Source: Candidatus Sulfurimonas baltica (GTDB taxonomy: Bacteria > Campylobacterota > Campylobacteria > Campylobacterales > Sulfurimonadaceae). Taken from it: a DNA stretch of 64,000 bases. Position 1 is the first letter of the stretch. Every line of letters starts with the position of its first letter. The notes beneath the pieces are model-generated. The model was not told the DNA's origin. It searched no databases and was given only the letters and a program-made list of their open reading frames with translations. A program made the position numbers and the translations under genes. Where the stretch lies: NCBI RefSeq assembly GCF_015265455.1, contig NZ_CP054492.1, forward strand, positions 930,001 through 994,000. The letters are read 5' to 3'. Shown here piece after piece: positions 54,156 through 62,637 of this stretch.

Positions 54156-54815
54156 ATGAAAGCAAGTCAAAAGTTAAAAGATGAAGTTATAAAAAGAGCT
54201 TCAGAGATAAAAGAAGATGGATACCATCAAGCGATATTAAATATTATGTATGAGGAGTGGCAACAAAGAGAAGCTACGTCATATAAAGAGATACTTGAAT
54301 GGTACAAGCAAGAGTTTGGCAATATAGCTAAATTCGCAGTGTTGATTGGAAAGATGAATCAACAAGTAACAAACGGTGGTTTTATACAATATTACCACAA
54401 TGGATATTGTGATGGAAAAAGTGGTTATGCAAATGAGCACGATATAGATTTACCATTACATCAAGAATTAGTGATGTTGTTTAGTCAAAGTGAACTGAGC
54501 GATGAAGCATCACTGGAAGTATTTAAGATACTTCAAGAGTTTCATATTGATATTGATACCGATGAAACGGTAGAAGAGGACGGATATGATGAAAATGAAG
54601 AGTATTACATTGACATAGTTGATAATGAAAATTATGGTGCTGTAGTTAATAGTGAATATCTAAGTAAATTAGATAATGCTTATTACGAAATATGTGATGA
54701 GTTTATGGAGGTGCTAGAGCAGTACTTCAAAAAGAAGATAGAGGATGAAGAAATGACAACTATTACTTCCGTGTGGGATAGTCAGGATGACTATGCCTTT
54801 AGTATAATGAAATAA
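54156..54815 (+). CDS. DUF4375 (DMP19-like) protein
   Basis: 219 aa, good ribosome site (ATAGGAGTTGCT). AVLIGKMNQQVTNGGFIQYY is the N-GG-F-QY motif of the DMP19/DUF4375 family, and EEWQQREATSYKEILEWY before it fits. The C-terminal half is very acidic. DMP19 is a DNA-mimic type name in Neisseria, where the protein regulates a repressor; the acidic tail here would fit DNA mimicry, but this is inference. Confidence 0.7.
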   Translation: MKASQKLKDEVIKRASEIKEDGYHQAILNIMYEEWQQREATSYKEILEWYKQEFGNIAKFAVLIGKMNQQVTNGGFIQYYHNGYCDGKSGYANEHDIDLPLHQELVMLFSQSELSDEASLEVFKILQEFHIDIDTDETVEEDGYDENEEYYIDIVDNENYGAVVNSEYLSKLDNAYYEICDEFMEVLEQYFKKKIEDEEMTTITSVWDSQDDYAFSIMK

Positions 54816-54907
54816 ATATCAGGGCTTATTATAACGAAAACAGTGTACATTTATGGATTTTTAACCATGATGCAGATGAAGAATTAGTATATGAAGAGTA
54901 TAAAAAT

Positions 54908-55006
54908 ATGCTTCATTTAGAACAAAAAATAAACGAAGTTTTAGCTGCAAAGGTAACTTTGCCAAAGATAGAAGATTTATTAAAAATAACAAGGAATGAA
55001 AGATGA
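54908..55006 (+). CDS. possible small ORF, 32 aa or longer
   Basis: From ATG 54908: MLHLEQKINEVLAAKVTLPK. The same frame is open back to 54806 (AYYNENSVHLWIFNHDADEE) but without any usual start codon, so either a gene fragment or a start not recognised. The stop overlaps the next ATG (ATGA). Confidence 0.4.
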   Translation: MLHLEQKINEVLAAKVTLPKIEDLLKITRNER

Positions 55007-55158
55007 ATAAAAATAATCCAAAAGAGGCTTATTATAGCCGAAGAAATAAAACCCAAAAAAGTGGTGATTCAAAAAGAGATAATCACAAAGATAGTGGTTC
55101 GCAAGGTGGTTGCGTTTGCAACTATAATATAAGTACAGATAACAGTAAGGGGAAGTAA
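55003..55158 (+). CDS. small hydrophilic protein, 51 aa
   Basis: ATG 55003 after AACAAGGAATGAAAG. Very Ser, Asn and Lys rich (NKNNPKEAYYSRRNKTQKSG) and a GGCVCNYN motif near the end. Start and stop overlap both neighbours, so it is translated within an operon. Unknown. Confidence 0.5.
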   Translation: MNKNNPKEAYYSRRNKTQKSGDSKRDNHKDSGSQGGCVCNYNISTDNSKGK

Positions 55159-55349
55159 TGAAAAATTATGAAGATTTACCAAGAGAGTTAAAAGCAAAGA
55201 TAGAAGAGATTTGTGAACTTGACCCGTATGGGTTGAGTCCGAAGACACTCTATAAAAATATATATGCTTCAAAAAGTGGAAGTTACGTCAAATTAGCTGA
55301 GATATTTGAAGTTATGCCTTCGTTAGTAAAAGCGATTAAGGAGAGTTAA
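55158..55349 (+). CDS. hypothetical protein, 63 aa (HTH-like)
   Basis: ATG 55158 after TAAGGGGAAGTA. Mostly helical; LSPKTLYKNIYASKSGSYVK and LAEIFEVMPSLVKAIKE could form a small HTH. Followed directly by a terminator hairpin. Confidence 0.6.
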   Translation: MKNYEDLPRELKAKIEEICELDPYGLSPKTLYKNIYASKSGSYVKLAEIFEVMPSLVKAIKES

Positions 55350-55374
55350 AGAAGAGTTATTACGACTCTTCTTT
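55348..55374 (+). terminator. Rho-independent terminator
   Basis: Ten-base-pair stem AAAGAAGAGT / ACTCTTCTTT, loop TATTACG, at the end of the DUF4375 operon. Confidence 0.75.
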
Positions 55375-55436
55375 AATTGTGATGTTGGTGGGGTGGGTGT
55401 TATAGGTGCTAAGATAGACCTTTTAAACCTGGCTGA

Positions 55437-56597
55437 TTATAATGTGGTGAGAGCTGTATCTATATTCTCATCAATATATTTTTCAAAGAATACAGGAGTA
55501 TACATTTTTAAATCATCACGCATAAATTCTAGTATATCTTTATCATTTACTGTATGAAGATAAGTAAAAATATTTGTAAGAGCATTTTTAATGTCCTCTT
55601 CTGTTTGTTCTGGACCTTCGTGAAGATATTGACGCATAATAAAAAAGTCTTTACCATTTAACTCTGTAAGGTTCGAATACTTTTGATAAACACCTGTTTT
55701 AAGGGAATGTATATATGCAACAACAGTACTAATCTCAAACCATCTGTCTTCACTATCTCCTGTAAAGAAACTCCCTTTCTGGATGTTCTCCCATTCAGGA
55801 TCCTCCGGTATATTTTTTTTATTATTATCTAACTCTTCTTGAACAGGGATACCACCTTCAAATGTTTGATAAAAAAATGGTCCAATATCCACAGACATGA
55901 ATGAAAGATTATGAAGAGTATGTAGAAGGGCATATCTATTTTCAACATAAAAACGAGGAGAGCCCTTATAGTTTATAAGGTATGCACCATTAGGTAGTGA
56001 ATCTGTTATAGGTGGAAAATCAAACATAACTTCATCTAAACCTTCTATAGGTTGACCAACTATACAGATATTGCTGCCATCATTACTAATTTCGACTTCA
56101 TTAAGTCCAAGCTCAATCATTTTATCTTTCCATATGGAAGATTTTTTTTCTTCGTTATTTTTATTATAGAGAGTTTGATACATATTATGATGCTCAGGTT
56201 CTATAGTGTCAATATGTAGGTTTGGAACGACATATGAGTCACCATCAAATTTTCCAAAATAGACTAAGGCTATATCTTCTTCTGAAATTTTAAAAAATGG
56301 TATGTTCCCATTAGCAGCACTGATGAGTCCTTGAGCTTCTAATTCTTTGCGAAGTTGTGAACTAATAGTCTTAGGTAACATCATGTTAGAAAAAAGTTGA
56401 AAGATACCTTTTGAGCTAAGTCTTGGACCAGTATGTATATTATTCAGTAACTGATACTGCGTAAAATCAACGATTTGTTGAACTAAGTATTCTGCTGTAA
56501 TGCTTGGTGCAGTTGCTATATTTGTTGTACTAGTTAAAGTACTCTCTGTTGTATTATTTGTAGCGATTTCATTCGCTGTTTCTTCTTGAAAGTTCAT
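55437..56597 (-). CDS. unknown protein after the primase-like gene, 386 aa
   Basis: Start ATG 56597 two bases after the upstream stop (AAGGATTCATAA before it). Thr/Ser-rich N-terminus, then a helical region (EYLVQQIVDFTQYQLLNNIH) resembling winged-helix parts, and a beta-rich centre. Not recognised. It is co-transcribed with the primase-like gene and may work with it in replication of the element. Confidence 0.6.
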   Translation of the reverse strand: MNFQEETANEIATNNTTESTLTSTTNIATAPSITAEYLVQQIVDFTQYQLLNNIHTGPRLSSKGIFQLFSNMMLPKTISSQLRKELEAQGLISAANGNIPFFKISEEDIALVYFGKFDGDSYVVPNLHIDTIEPEHHNMYQTLYNKNNEEKKSSIWKDKMIELGLNEVEISNDGSNICIVGQPIEGLDEVMFDFPPITDSLPNGAYLINYKGSPRFYVENRYALLHTLHNLSFMSVDIGPFFYQTFEGGIPVQEELDNNKKNIPEDPEWENIQKGSFFTGDSEDRWFEISTVVAYIHSLKTGVYQKYSNLTELNGKDFFIMRQYLHEGPEQTEEDIKNALTNIFTYLHTVNDKDILEFMRDDLKMYTPVFFEKYIDENIDTALTTL

Positions 56598-56598
56598 T

Positions 56599-57942
56599 TT
56601 ATGAATCCTTATATTTGTCTTGAGTTTGTAAGCTTTTTTCAAATGCTTTTGCATCTGGTAAAGCGACCTGTGTTTTGATTGAAAGTTTTTTATTCTTTCC
56701 AAAACAGTTTTGTAAATAATTCCATACTTCAATAAATTTGAGCGAGTACACTTCCATCATAAAATTAATGATTGTTCCTGAAAAGTTTGATCCAAAATCT
56801 CGTAAATACCCATCGTATCGGATACTGGCAGAATGGGTCTTTTCCTCTCTCATTTTAAACTTATAGTTAGCGTCAACTTCATATCCTAAGTGTTGCAGTA
56901 ATAAAGAGACTACTCCATCGTTAAGCTTTTGGATGAACTCTTTAGCAATGGGTTTATCAGTTTGCTTTAGATATTTATAGATACTTAGAATTCTTTCTTT
57001 ATCTTCATCCGTACACACAAGTACTCTACTTTGTAAACTTTTATTGTTTGTGTAGTGGGTGGGGTGTGTGTTTAAGGTGGAGTGATTATTTTTATTTGAA
57101 TTTATTTTGGTATGAACTGTTTTATATAAAGGCTCACTTGTGAAATCTATTTTAGATAAGTTTAACACCCCACCATCAGTTATAACGGATGGTGTAAACT
57201 CTTTTTGAAGAGGAGCTTCTAGTATTGGTGTAGCTTCCACAATAATTCTAGATGCATCAGCAACTGCTAAGTCACAGTAGAATCGTTCAAGGTTTGCATT
57301 AGACTTACTCTGTTTGATATAAGCAAGATTAACATCTTCTCTATGAGACCTTCGTTTGATGTACTCAGTCAGATTGTCAATATTAATAACGGTAGTATGA
57401 GATACGACAAAGTAAATATGCCACGATGGCTTATCACTTCTTCTTTCACCTGTTACACTGTTAAAGATACCAGCTGAAGAACTTGGTCTAATTAGTAGTT
57501 GCACTCCTTGTAACTCAGGAATGAGCTTGTAAAGAGACTCTTCTACATCTTGCGGTGTACTCATTTTAAAGAATTTAGGTTGAGACTTATCATAATCAAT
57601 ATCTATAAAATAAAGGGAGTATATGTCATCAATATAATCATATATATCATTAAGATATTTAACCTGGGTTTTGCCTCTATAGATAAAGTCAGGATTCTTA
57701 ACCTTGTTATACTCCTTAGCTGTTTTAGATACACCAGACATACTTTTTGGTAAACCTAATGTAATAGTTTCAAAAACACTCATTTGATTGAGATAAATAT
57801 CAAAATCTTGTAAACTTTGTACTTGTAAAACTTGATATTTTGAATGAAACATTGCAGCACCAATACTTTTAGTAAAATCTTTTTTATAGGTTTTCACTAC
57901 TGGTCTAGATAGAGAAGTAAATTGAGTAAATAGGATTTTCAT
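56599..57942 (-). CDS. AEP-type primase-like protein
   Basis: 447 aa, ATG after TTAGGAGTAAACT. LYFIDIDYDKSQ near residue 90 (D-x-D) and later SWHIYFVVSH (S-x-H-x-x-F) with ADASRIIVEA are the spaced motifs of archaeo-eukaryotic primases. The C-terminal LRDFGSNFSGTIINFMMEVY recalls the segment of CHC2/PriCT-type domains in element primases. It would start replication of the island DNA after excision. Call by motifs only. Confidence 0.65.
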   Translation of the reverse strand: MKILFTQFTSLSRPVVKTYKKDFTKSIGAAMFHSKYQVLQVQSLQDFDIYLNQMSVFETITLGLPKSMSGVSKTAKEYNKVKNPDFIYRGKTQVKYLNDIYDYIDDIYSLYFIDIDYDKSQPKFFKMSTPQDVEESLYKLIPELQGVQLLIRPSSSAGIFNSVTGERRSDKPSWHIYFVVSHTTVINIDNLTEYIKRRSHREDVNLAYIKQSKSNANLERFYCDLAVADASRIIVEATPILEAPLQKEFTPSVITDGGVLNLSKIDFTSEPLYKTVHTKINSNKNNHSTLNTHPTHYTNNKSLQSRVLVCTDEDKERILSIYKYLKQTDKPIAKEFIQKLNDGVVSLLLQHLGYEVDANYKFKMREEKTHSASIRYDGYLRDFGSNFSGTIINFMMEVYSLKFIEVWNYLQNCFGKNKKLSIKTQVALPDAKAFEKSLQTQDKYKDS

Positions 57943-57981
57943 AGTTTACTCCTAAGACACCCACCACACCCATTCCACATT

Positions 57982-58218
57982 TTATGCTTCATTGCTTCTA
58001 CTTAAAAATTTCGCAACACAAACAACACTGAAGCGAATAGAACTTTTTAAACCATCCCCCATTTTTATATATTCTGGTAATTTATTTGAATCAGATGACA
58101 ATAAATTATCTACTGAGCTCAAACTGATACCCATTATTTTTGCAACTTGCTTTTTTGATAATAAAAAAGCTTTATATTCTTTTTCTAGCATCTCTATAAT
58201 TTTATTTTCGTTATCCAT
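57982..58218 (-). CDS. AlpA/excisionase-like HTH protein
   Basis: 78 aa from the ATG at 58218 (MDNENKIIEMLEKEYK). LSKKQVAKIMGISLSSVDNL is an HTH and IKMGDGLKSSIRFSVVCVAKFL is the typical continuation of AlpA-like proteins. The frame extends 20 codons further upstream. It lies divergent from the gene at 58433, with repeated GCTTATTT boxes between them. Confidence 0.7.
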   Translation of the reverse strand: MDNENKIIEMLEKEYKAFLLSKKQVAKIMGISLSSVDNLLSSDSNKLPEYIKMGDGLKSSIRFSVVCVAKFLSRSNEA

Positions 58219-58331
58219 TGGAATCGCTTTATTGTCGTAATTTAGATATATAAAAGTATATTTATATATTCTGGACATTTATTTGTTACAAGAACTTTTC
58301 AACTGCTGTTAAAATCAATGAAAATGAATAT

Positions 58332-58385
58332 GGGGCTTATTTATCGGCTTATAATTTACTAAATCGCCTTATTTGGGGCTTATTT
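58332..58385 (+). promoter_or_regulatory. four GCTTATTT-type operator boxes
   Basis: GGGGCTTATTT at 58332 and 58375, GGCTTATAATTT at 58346 and GCCTTATTT at 58365. The last one touches the -35 box of the promoter that follows, so a bound regulator would repress it. Confidence 0.6.
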
Positions 58386-58412
58386 GACAATATCGAAAAT
58401 ATTGACTATACT
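58384..58412 (+). promoter_or_regulatory. consensus sigma-70 promoter
   Basis: TTGACA and TATACT with exactly 17 bases between, 20 bases before the GTG start at 58433. Unusually good for this AT-rich DNA. Confidence 0.8.
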
Positions 58413-58432
58413 TATTTATATAAGGGGTTGTA

Positions 58433-59062
58433 GTGGAAAAGTATAATAAAGAAACTAAACAGTGTGAACCTCTTGATAGTAAGATGAAGCAGCAGCTTCA
58501 ACCATTCAACCTTTCTACAAGACCTTTAAGTCAGTCACCTATAGATATAAGACATATTCATAAACTAAATAATGAAGATATCACTTCAAACATAGACCAG
58601 CGTTTAGTCAAATATTTTACTCAGTTACTTAAAGATTCAGAGCGAGCTTGCTCTATTGGAGAAAATGTATGTAAATCTCTCAACTCAGAAGAACTTGAGA
58701 TATTTGCAGCACACTTAGAAACATTAAAATTTAAAACTGTAACTCCTACACAATTTGATGATGTAACATCAGGTGTAGTGTCCAAACTGAAAACATTTGT
58801 AGTTTTAATAAAAGCTAGAAATATTACTACTATAGAACATCTAGAAGAGACAAATAAAGGGGTATTTCAAGAACTAAGAGAAGCATTCATGAAAGGGGAA
58901 ATCTTAAAAAACAGGCTTAAAGATTACTTTTTAGTACTCTATGGTGTTAACTTAAGTGCTAAAATTGTGTTGAAAGAGCTTCGTATAATTGAGTCAAAAC
59001 TTTTTTTATATGATAACTTGAAGAACAAGAAGAAGGCTCTTGCGAGCTATCTCCTTCCTTAA
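58433..59062 (+). CDS. hypothetical helical protein, 209 aa
   Basis: GTG start after AAGGGGTTGTA. Predominantly helical (LVKYFTQLLKDSERACSIGE, LEIFAAHLETLKFKTVTPTQ). Not recognised. It is the only plus-strand gene within the replication/integration module and has a strong, operator-covered promoter, so it may be a regulator or replication accessory. Confidence 0.6.
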   Translation: MEKYNKETKQCEPLDSKMKQQLQPFNLSTRPLSQSPIDIRHIHKLNNEDITSNIDQRLVKYFTQLLKDSERACSIGENVCKSLNSEELEIFAAHLETLKFKTVTPTQFDDVTSGVVSKLKTFVVLIKARNITTIEHLEETNKGVFQELREAFMKGEILKNRLKDYFLVLYGVNLSAKIVLKELRIIESKLFLYDNLKNKKKALASYLLP

Positions 59063-59067
59063 TCTCA

Positions 59068-60537
59068 CTATATGACCTGTCTTAAGTTCCATAATAGATT
59101 ATCATGTGTTGTATAAAAATCATTCATGAAGCTATAACCGCCAGCACCCAAGTCCTCCACTTTTGAACAGCCCTTTATGTTTTTTTGCAACTCATCATGG
59201 ATTACTAGAGGTATCACCAAAAGTGGTTCATGTATTTCATGATAAGTGTTTTTATAGTTTCCAACAATATAGTTAGCAGCAACTTTAGATAGATAAGAAG
59301 CTACACCTTCCAATTCAGATAGAGTGTAACTAGTATCATCACTTTTAACAAAATCATTTACTTGTAGTGTTGCTACATATTCAGTTTTGGTATTTAGAGT
59401 GTCGAGGTCATAGTCTTTGGCGTATGTAGTTGGGAATGTTTTTATCACTTTATCCTTGCCATCGTATATATAATCTTCAGGGGTAATAGTTACTTCTGAT
59501 TTGTCGTCTATCTTTTTATATTCAGTTGCCGTTATATTGCCAACACAGTTATAAAACTTTAAATTATATTTTTCTTTCACAGTGGATAGACTGGCATAAT
59601 TTGTATTTGGTTCAAATAATGAATCAAATGTTAATACAACACCGTCTTTAGTATTGATTGGTGCTACCCAACTCTTACTCAGTGCTGCATCTGTAATCAC
59701 ATGGTAGCCATTTGTCGCATCTTTTTGAACTGTAACTAGTTTTTTGTTGCCTTTTAGTTTTGATATTATTATGGAAGATAAAGCTTGTAGTACCCTTGTT
59801 TCCGTCATATCAGATAATTTTTGTACAGGTAGATTCTTCTTTGTGTGATATAAATCAACAATCTTCTGAGGGTCAGTTATGCTAGCCTTATACTTGTAAA
59901 CTGGATTTGTGTAAACAGTTTCATCAACATTAGCTCTTTGCATTTTGTATGTGAGGTGACTAGCATCTGTTTCTACCAGCTGTGATAAGGTACTGTCTTT
60001 AAACACTTCTCTTGCTTTTTTTGTTGAAGTGCCATATTCTTTGTAATCAAAAAATTTAGAGTTAAATTCTATACTGTTAAGTGAAGTTTCAACAGTTAGT
60101 GGTTGAGCTAGTACAAACGCAGAGATTTTTTTAAAAATTTTATACTCATGTTGAAGAAGATCATTATTACTTAATATTTTACGATAAAATATCATGCAGT
60201 CAGAATAGCCGCCTACCTTATCTATTTTATTGGACTCTTCCAATGTTACTTCTTTCCCTATGTCTAAATAGCTAATTTTGAACTGCTGACTATCAATCAG
60301 TTGTATTGTTAGTAGAACTTTTCCTATAGCTTTCATTTCACCACCAAGGTGCAGCAGTAGATCAGAACCTACATAATCAGACTCCATATAGCTATTAAGG
60401 TTGATTTTATAACTGTAAGTGTTAGTTAAAATATTGAAGTCAAAAACAAATAGTTTCAGTGTAGTCAAAAAGTCTTTTAACTTACATAGAAAAGATTCAT
60501 CTGCATGTACTGTGTATGATAAGTGTGATATTTTCAT
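59068..60537 (-). CDS. unknown large protein of the integrase module, 489 aa
   Basis: Start ATG 60537 after TATGGAGATTAT; a longer frame adds 11 codons without a ribosome site. Soluble, mixed alpha/beta, many Lys, Ser and Asp; no signal peptide. Not recognised. It shares its leader hairpin with the gene at 60611, so the two are probably controlled together. It could be a structural or cargo protein of the element. Confidence 0.65.
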   Translation of the reverse strand: MKISHLSYTVHADESFLCKLKDFLTTLKLFVFDFNILTNTYSYKINLNSYMESDYVGSDLLLHLGGEMKAIGKVLLTIQLIDSQQFKISYLDIGKEVTLEESNKIDKVGGYSDCMIFYRKILSNNDLLQHEYKIFKKISAFVLAQPLTVETSLNSIEFNSKFFDYKEYGTSTKKAREVFKDSTLSQLVETDASHLTYKMQRANVDETVYTNPVYKYKASITDPQKIVDLYHTKKNLPVQKLSDMTETRVLQALSSIIISKLKGNKKLVTVQKDATNGYHVITDAALSKSWVAPINTKDGVVLTFDSLFEPNTNYASLSTVKEKYNLKFYNCVGNITATEYKKIDDKSEVTITPEDYIYDGKDKVIKTFPTTYAKDYDLDTLNTKTEYVATLQVNDFVKSDDTSYTLSELEGVASYLSKVAANYIVGNYKNTYHEIHEPLLVIPLVIHDELQKNIKGCSKVEDLGAGGYSFMNDFYTTHDNLLWNLRQVI

Positions 60538-60549
60538 ATAATCTCCATA

Positions 60550-60572
60550 TGCAGCGACTTGGTTTCCCAAGT
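60550..60572 (-). promoter_or_regulatory. leader hairpin, copy 1
   Basis: TGCAGCGACTTG (60550-60561) begins a hairpin ACTTGG / CCAAGT. The same 12 bases with the same kind of hairpin lie at 61146-61167, in both cases shortly before a gene on the minus strand. Confidence 0.5.
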
Positions 60573-60610
60573 CTCTGTTACTCTATTGTTATCAGTAATC
60601 ATAGTAAGAC

Positions 60611-61123
60611 CTACGAAGCCATCGCGATTTCTGCTGCACTTGCTGATACAAAATCAAAGCAAGCTCTATCCGTACCGAGATAGTACAAGTTATCCATACC
60701 ATCGTAAGGAACTTCTTTGATTGTACTCACATTAAGTGTAGAGCCAAGAGCAATAAATTCGTAGCTAGGTTGAACATCTCTGGTGGATTTAACGATGTAA
60801 ATAGTAGTATCTGCCATTAGCTTCGTATGGTAGTTTATAAAATTCTTAACCTCTTTTTTACTACTAGCTTTTACTAAGTCATAGTCGATTGTACGGTCGT
60901 TTACGTTGTCCATAACACTATGCGTTGCTTTTGTAGCATCATCACCTAAGAACAGACCAGCTAATGCTAACCTATCATCAGTCCATTGTTCCGCTATCAC
61001 ATAAATATTATGCTTTTTAGCATCTTTTAGTATGCCGCTAATAGCGGTTGCTGTACCTGTTGCTATTTTTGAGCCCGTTGCTGAGCTAACTTTTGTATAG
61101 TTTGTTGTTAATGAATTTTTCAT
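60611..61123 (-). CDS. hypothetical protein, 170 aa
   Basis: Start ATG 61123 after CAGGAATTAAAAAAA. Starts KNSLTTNYTKVSSATGSKIA, Thr/Ala-rich, then ILKDAKKHNIYVIAEQW and IYIVKSTRDVQPSYEFIALG in an alpha/beta pattern. Not recognised. Between integrase and the 489-aa gene. Confidence 0.65.
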   Translation of the reverse strand: MKNSLTTNYTKVSSATGSKIATGTATAISGILKDAKKHNIYVIAEQWTDDRLALAGLFLGDDATKATHSVMDNVNDRTIDYDLVKASSKKEVKNFINYHTKLMADTTIYIVKSTRDVQPSYEFIALGSTLNVSTIKEVPYDGMDNLYYLGTDRACFDFVSASAAEIAMAS

Positions 61124-61145
61124 TTTTTTTAATTCCTGATATAAG

Positions 61146-61167
61146 TGCAGCGACTTGAGATTCAAGT
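61146..61167 (-). promoter_or_regulatory. leader hairpin, copy 2
   Basis: TGCAGCGACTTG and hairpin ACTTGA / TCAAGT, 23 bases before the 170-aa gene. A 14-base perfect palindrome GTCTCTTAAGAGAC follows at 61181-61194, just after the integrase gene. Confidence 0.5.
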
Positions 61168-61213
61168 GCTGTTGGGGTAAGTCTCTTAAGAGACGCTAAT
61201 GGGCGTAACTGTT

Positions 61214-62332
61214 TCATATGTAAAGCGCTTGCACGAAATTTGATCCACTATCGGGTGCTAGCTTTGCATAACGCTGTGAAGTTGTGACTTGGGCATGATT
61301 TAACAGAATTTGAATCGTATAAATTGGCGTCCCATTAATAGCTAAAAGAGAAGCAAAAGTATGTCTTAAACTATGGATAACAACTCTGTTCTTCCTATCG
61401 TTACTATCTAGGTTTTCATTAAAAAGACGGTTTAAAATAGAGCGTAATGGTTTTTGGATTACTGTTTGTCCTGTTTTTAATCCGTTGGTACTAATTACAA
61501 AATCGTTAGGTTTTAGTTTGTCTAAAAATGTAATGTCATTATTAAATAAATTTTTTGCAATAAAGCCAGAATAAGTAGAGCCATTCTTTTCATCTTTAAG
61601 AGTTAAAATACCTGTATCTGAGTTTATATCTTTGCGTCTTATAGAAAGAAGTGTGCTTAATCTTGATCCACTGCTTAGTGCAAATTTACAAAAGGTGCTT
61701 AGTAGCGGATTTCCTACTATCTCTTTATCTGAAAGTAGGGTTTTGACTTCTGGTGCACTTAAAAATCGCTCCCTAGCATTGTCGATTTTCACTTTGTTTA
61801 TATTGATAGACTGCATAATATTATAACCTGTATAGCCGCCAGATTTAATGCTGTATGAAATAATTACAGATAATAAGGCATGAATATGTTTAATTGTTGC
61901 ATTGCTAAGACCAGCACTCCTTTTGTTTTTAGTTAGAGCATTAACATCATCTGTGGTTATTTTTGCTAAAGACTTAGAACCCAATGGCTTGTTAAGATGG
62001 TTTTTATATCTATTTTCTTCATTCTTAGTCGATTTCTCTGAAGCTTCTTTATCTCTAAGGTGCTGAAAGTATGTACTTGCGTGTGTATCTAACGTTATGG
62101 GGTTAGTCTTTCTAAACTGACTTACAGATTTATCTCCTAGTCTTATTTTATTTAAAATATCACTTCTCATATTTTTACAAAATACCTCATTGATACCTTC
62201 TGAGCGTTTTCCCACTTTTAATTGTACATTTTTTTTCAGATCTGTATCAAAATAATTAATATAGTATGTGATGTCTGTGCCGTTTTTAAGGTGGTTTAAT
62301 TGTACCCCTGTAAAACGTTTTGATGTAATCAT
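61214..62332 (-). CDS. int: tyrosine-type integrase of the island
   Basis: 372 aa from the ATG at 62332 with a strong AGAAGGGGTACT ribosome site; an alternative ATG at 62392 would add a hydrophobic stretch unlike integrases. Arm-binding N-terminus, core-binding domain (residues about 80-170), then the catalytic part: SGSRLSTLLSIRRKD (Arg), LTLKDEKNGSTYSG (Lys), HSLRHTFASLLA (H-x-x-R), LLNHAQVTTSQRYA (His and Tyr). It lies near the intact tRNA-fMet and should have made the insertion. Confidence 0.92.
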   Translation of the reverse strand: MITSKRFTGVQLNHLKNGTDITYYINYFDTDLKKNVQLKVGKRSEGINEVFCKNMRSDILNKIRLGDKSVSQFRKTNPITLDTHASTYFQHLRDKEASEKSTKNEENRYKNHLNKPLGSKSLAKITTDDVNALTKNKRSAGLSNATIKHIHALLSVIISYSIKSGGYTGYNIMQSININKVKIDNARERFLSAPEVKTLLSDKEIVGNPLLSTFCKFALSSGSRLSTLLSIRRKDINSDTGILTLKDEKNGSTYSGFIAKNLFNNDITFLDKLKPNDFVISTNGLKTGQTVIQKPLRSILNRLFNENLDSNDRKNRVVIHSLRHTFASLLAINGTPIYTIQILLNHAQVTTSQRYAKLAPDSGSNFVQALYI

Positions 62333-62391
62333 AGTACCCCTTCTGTGTTTATATAATAATATAAAGATTGCAGTGACGATGAACTGAATCA

Positions 62392-62637
62392 TTATGCAAC
62401 CTTTACTTTATCAGTGTCTAGAAACAAAGCCACATCCAATAAGTCAAATACAACTCTGCTGTGTTCTTCTGATCCCAGTTTCTTCCATTGAGGTACACCC
62501 GTACCCATTGCCATATATCGATTGACTGTTGAGAGAGATACACCAAGTACTTCTTTAGCCAGTTCAGATTTTGTAATCGTGTACTTCTTAAAGTGTTGCG
62601 TTAATAACTTGTATCGATCTTGTGCAAAATTCTCCAA
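62392..62637 (-). CDS. excisionase/AlpA-like HTH protein (right end)
   Basis: 81 aa, TTG start after AAGGAGAAGAAATT. ELAKEVLGVSLSTVNRYMAM and VPQWKKLGSEEHSRVVFDLL. It stands directly before the integrase gene (stop and a possible start overlap as TAATG), the usual place of a directionality factor. A close paralog lies at the other end of the island (28503-28754). Confidence 0.8.
   Translation of the reverse strand: MENFAQDRYKLLTQHFKKYTITKSELAKEVLGVSLSTVNRYMAMGTGVPQWKKLGSEEHSRVVFDLLDVALFLDTDKVKVA

Noticed and set aside
62333-62392. Integrase start at 62392
   Set aside because: It would add a hydrophobic 20-residue stretch; a strong AAGGGG ribosome site precedes the ATG at 62332.
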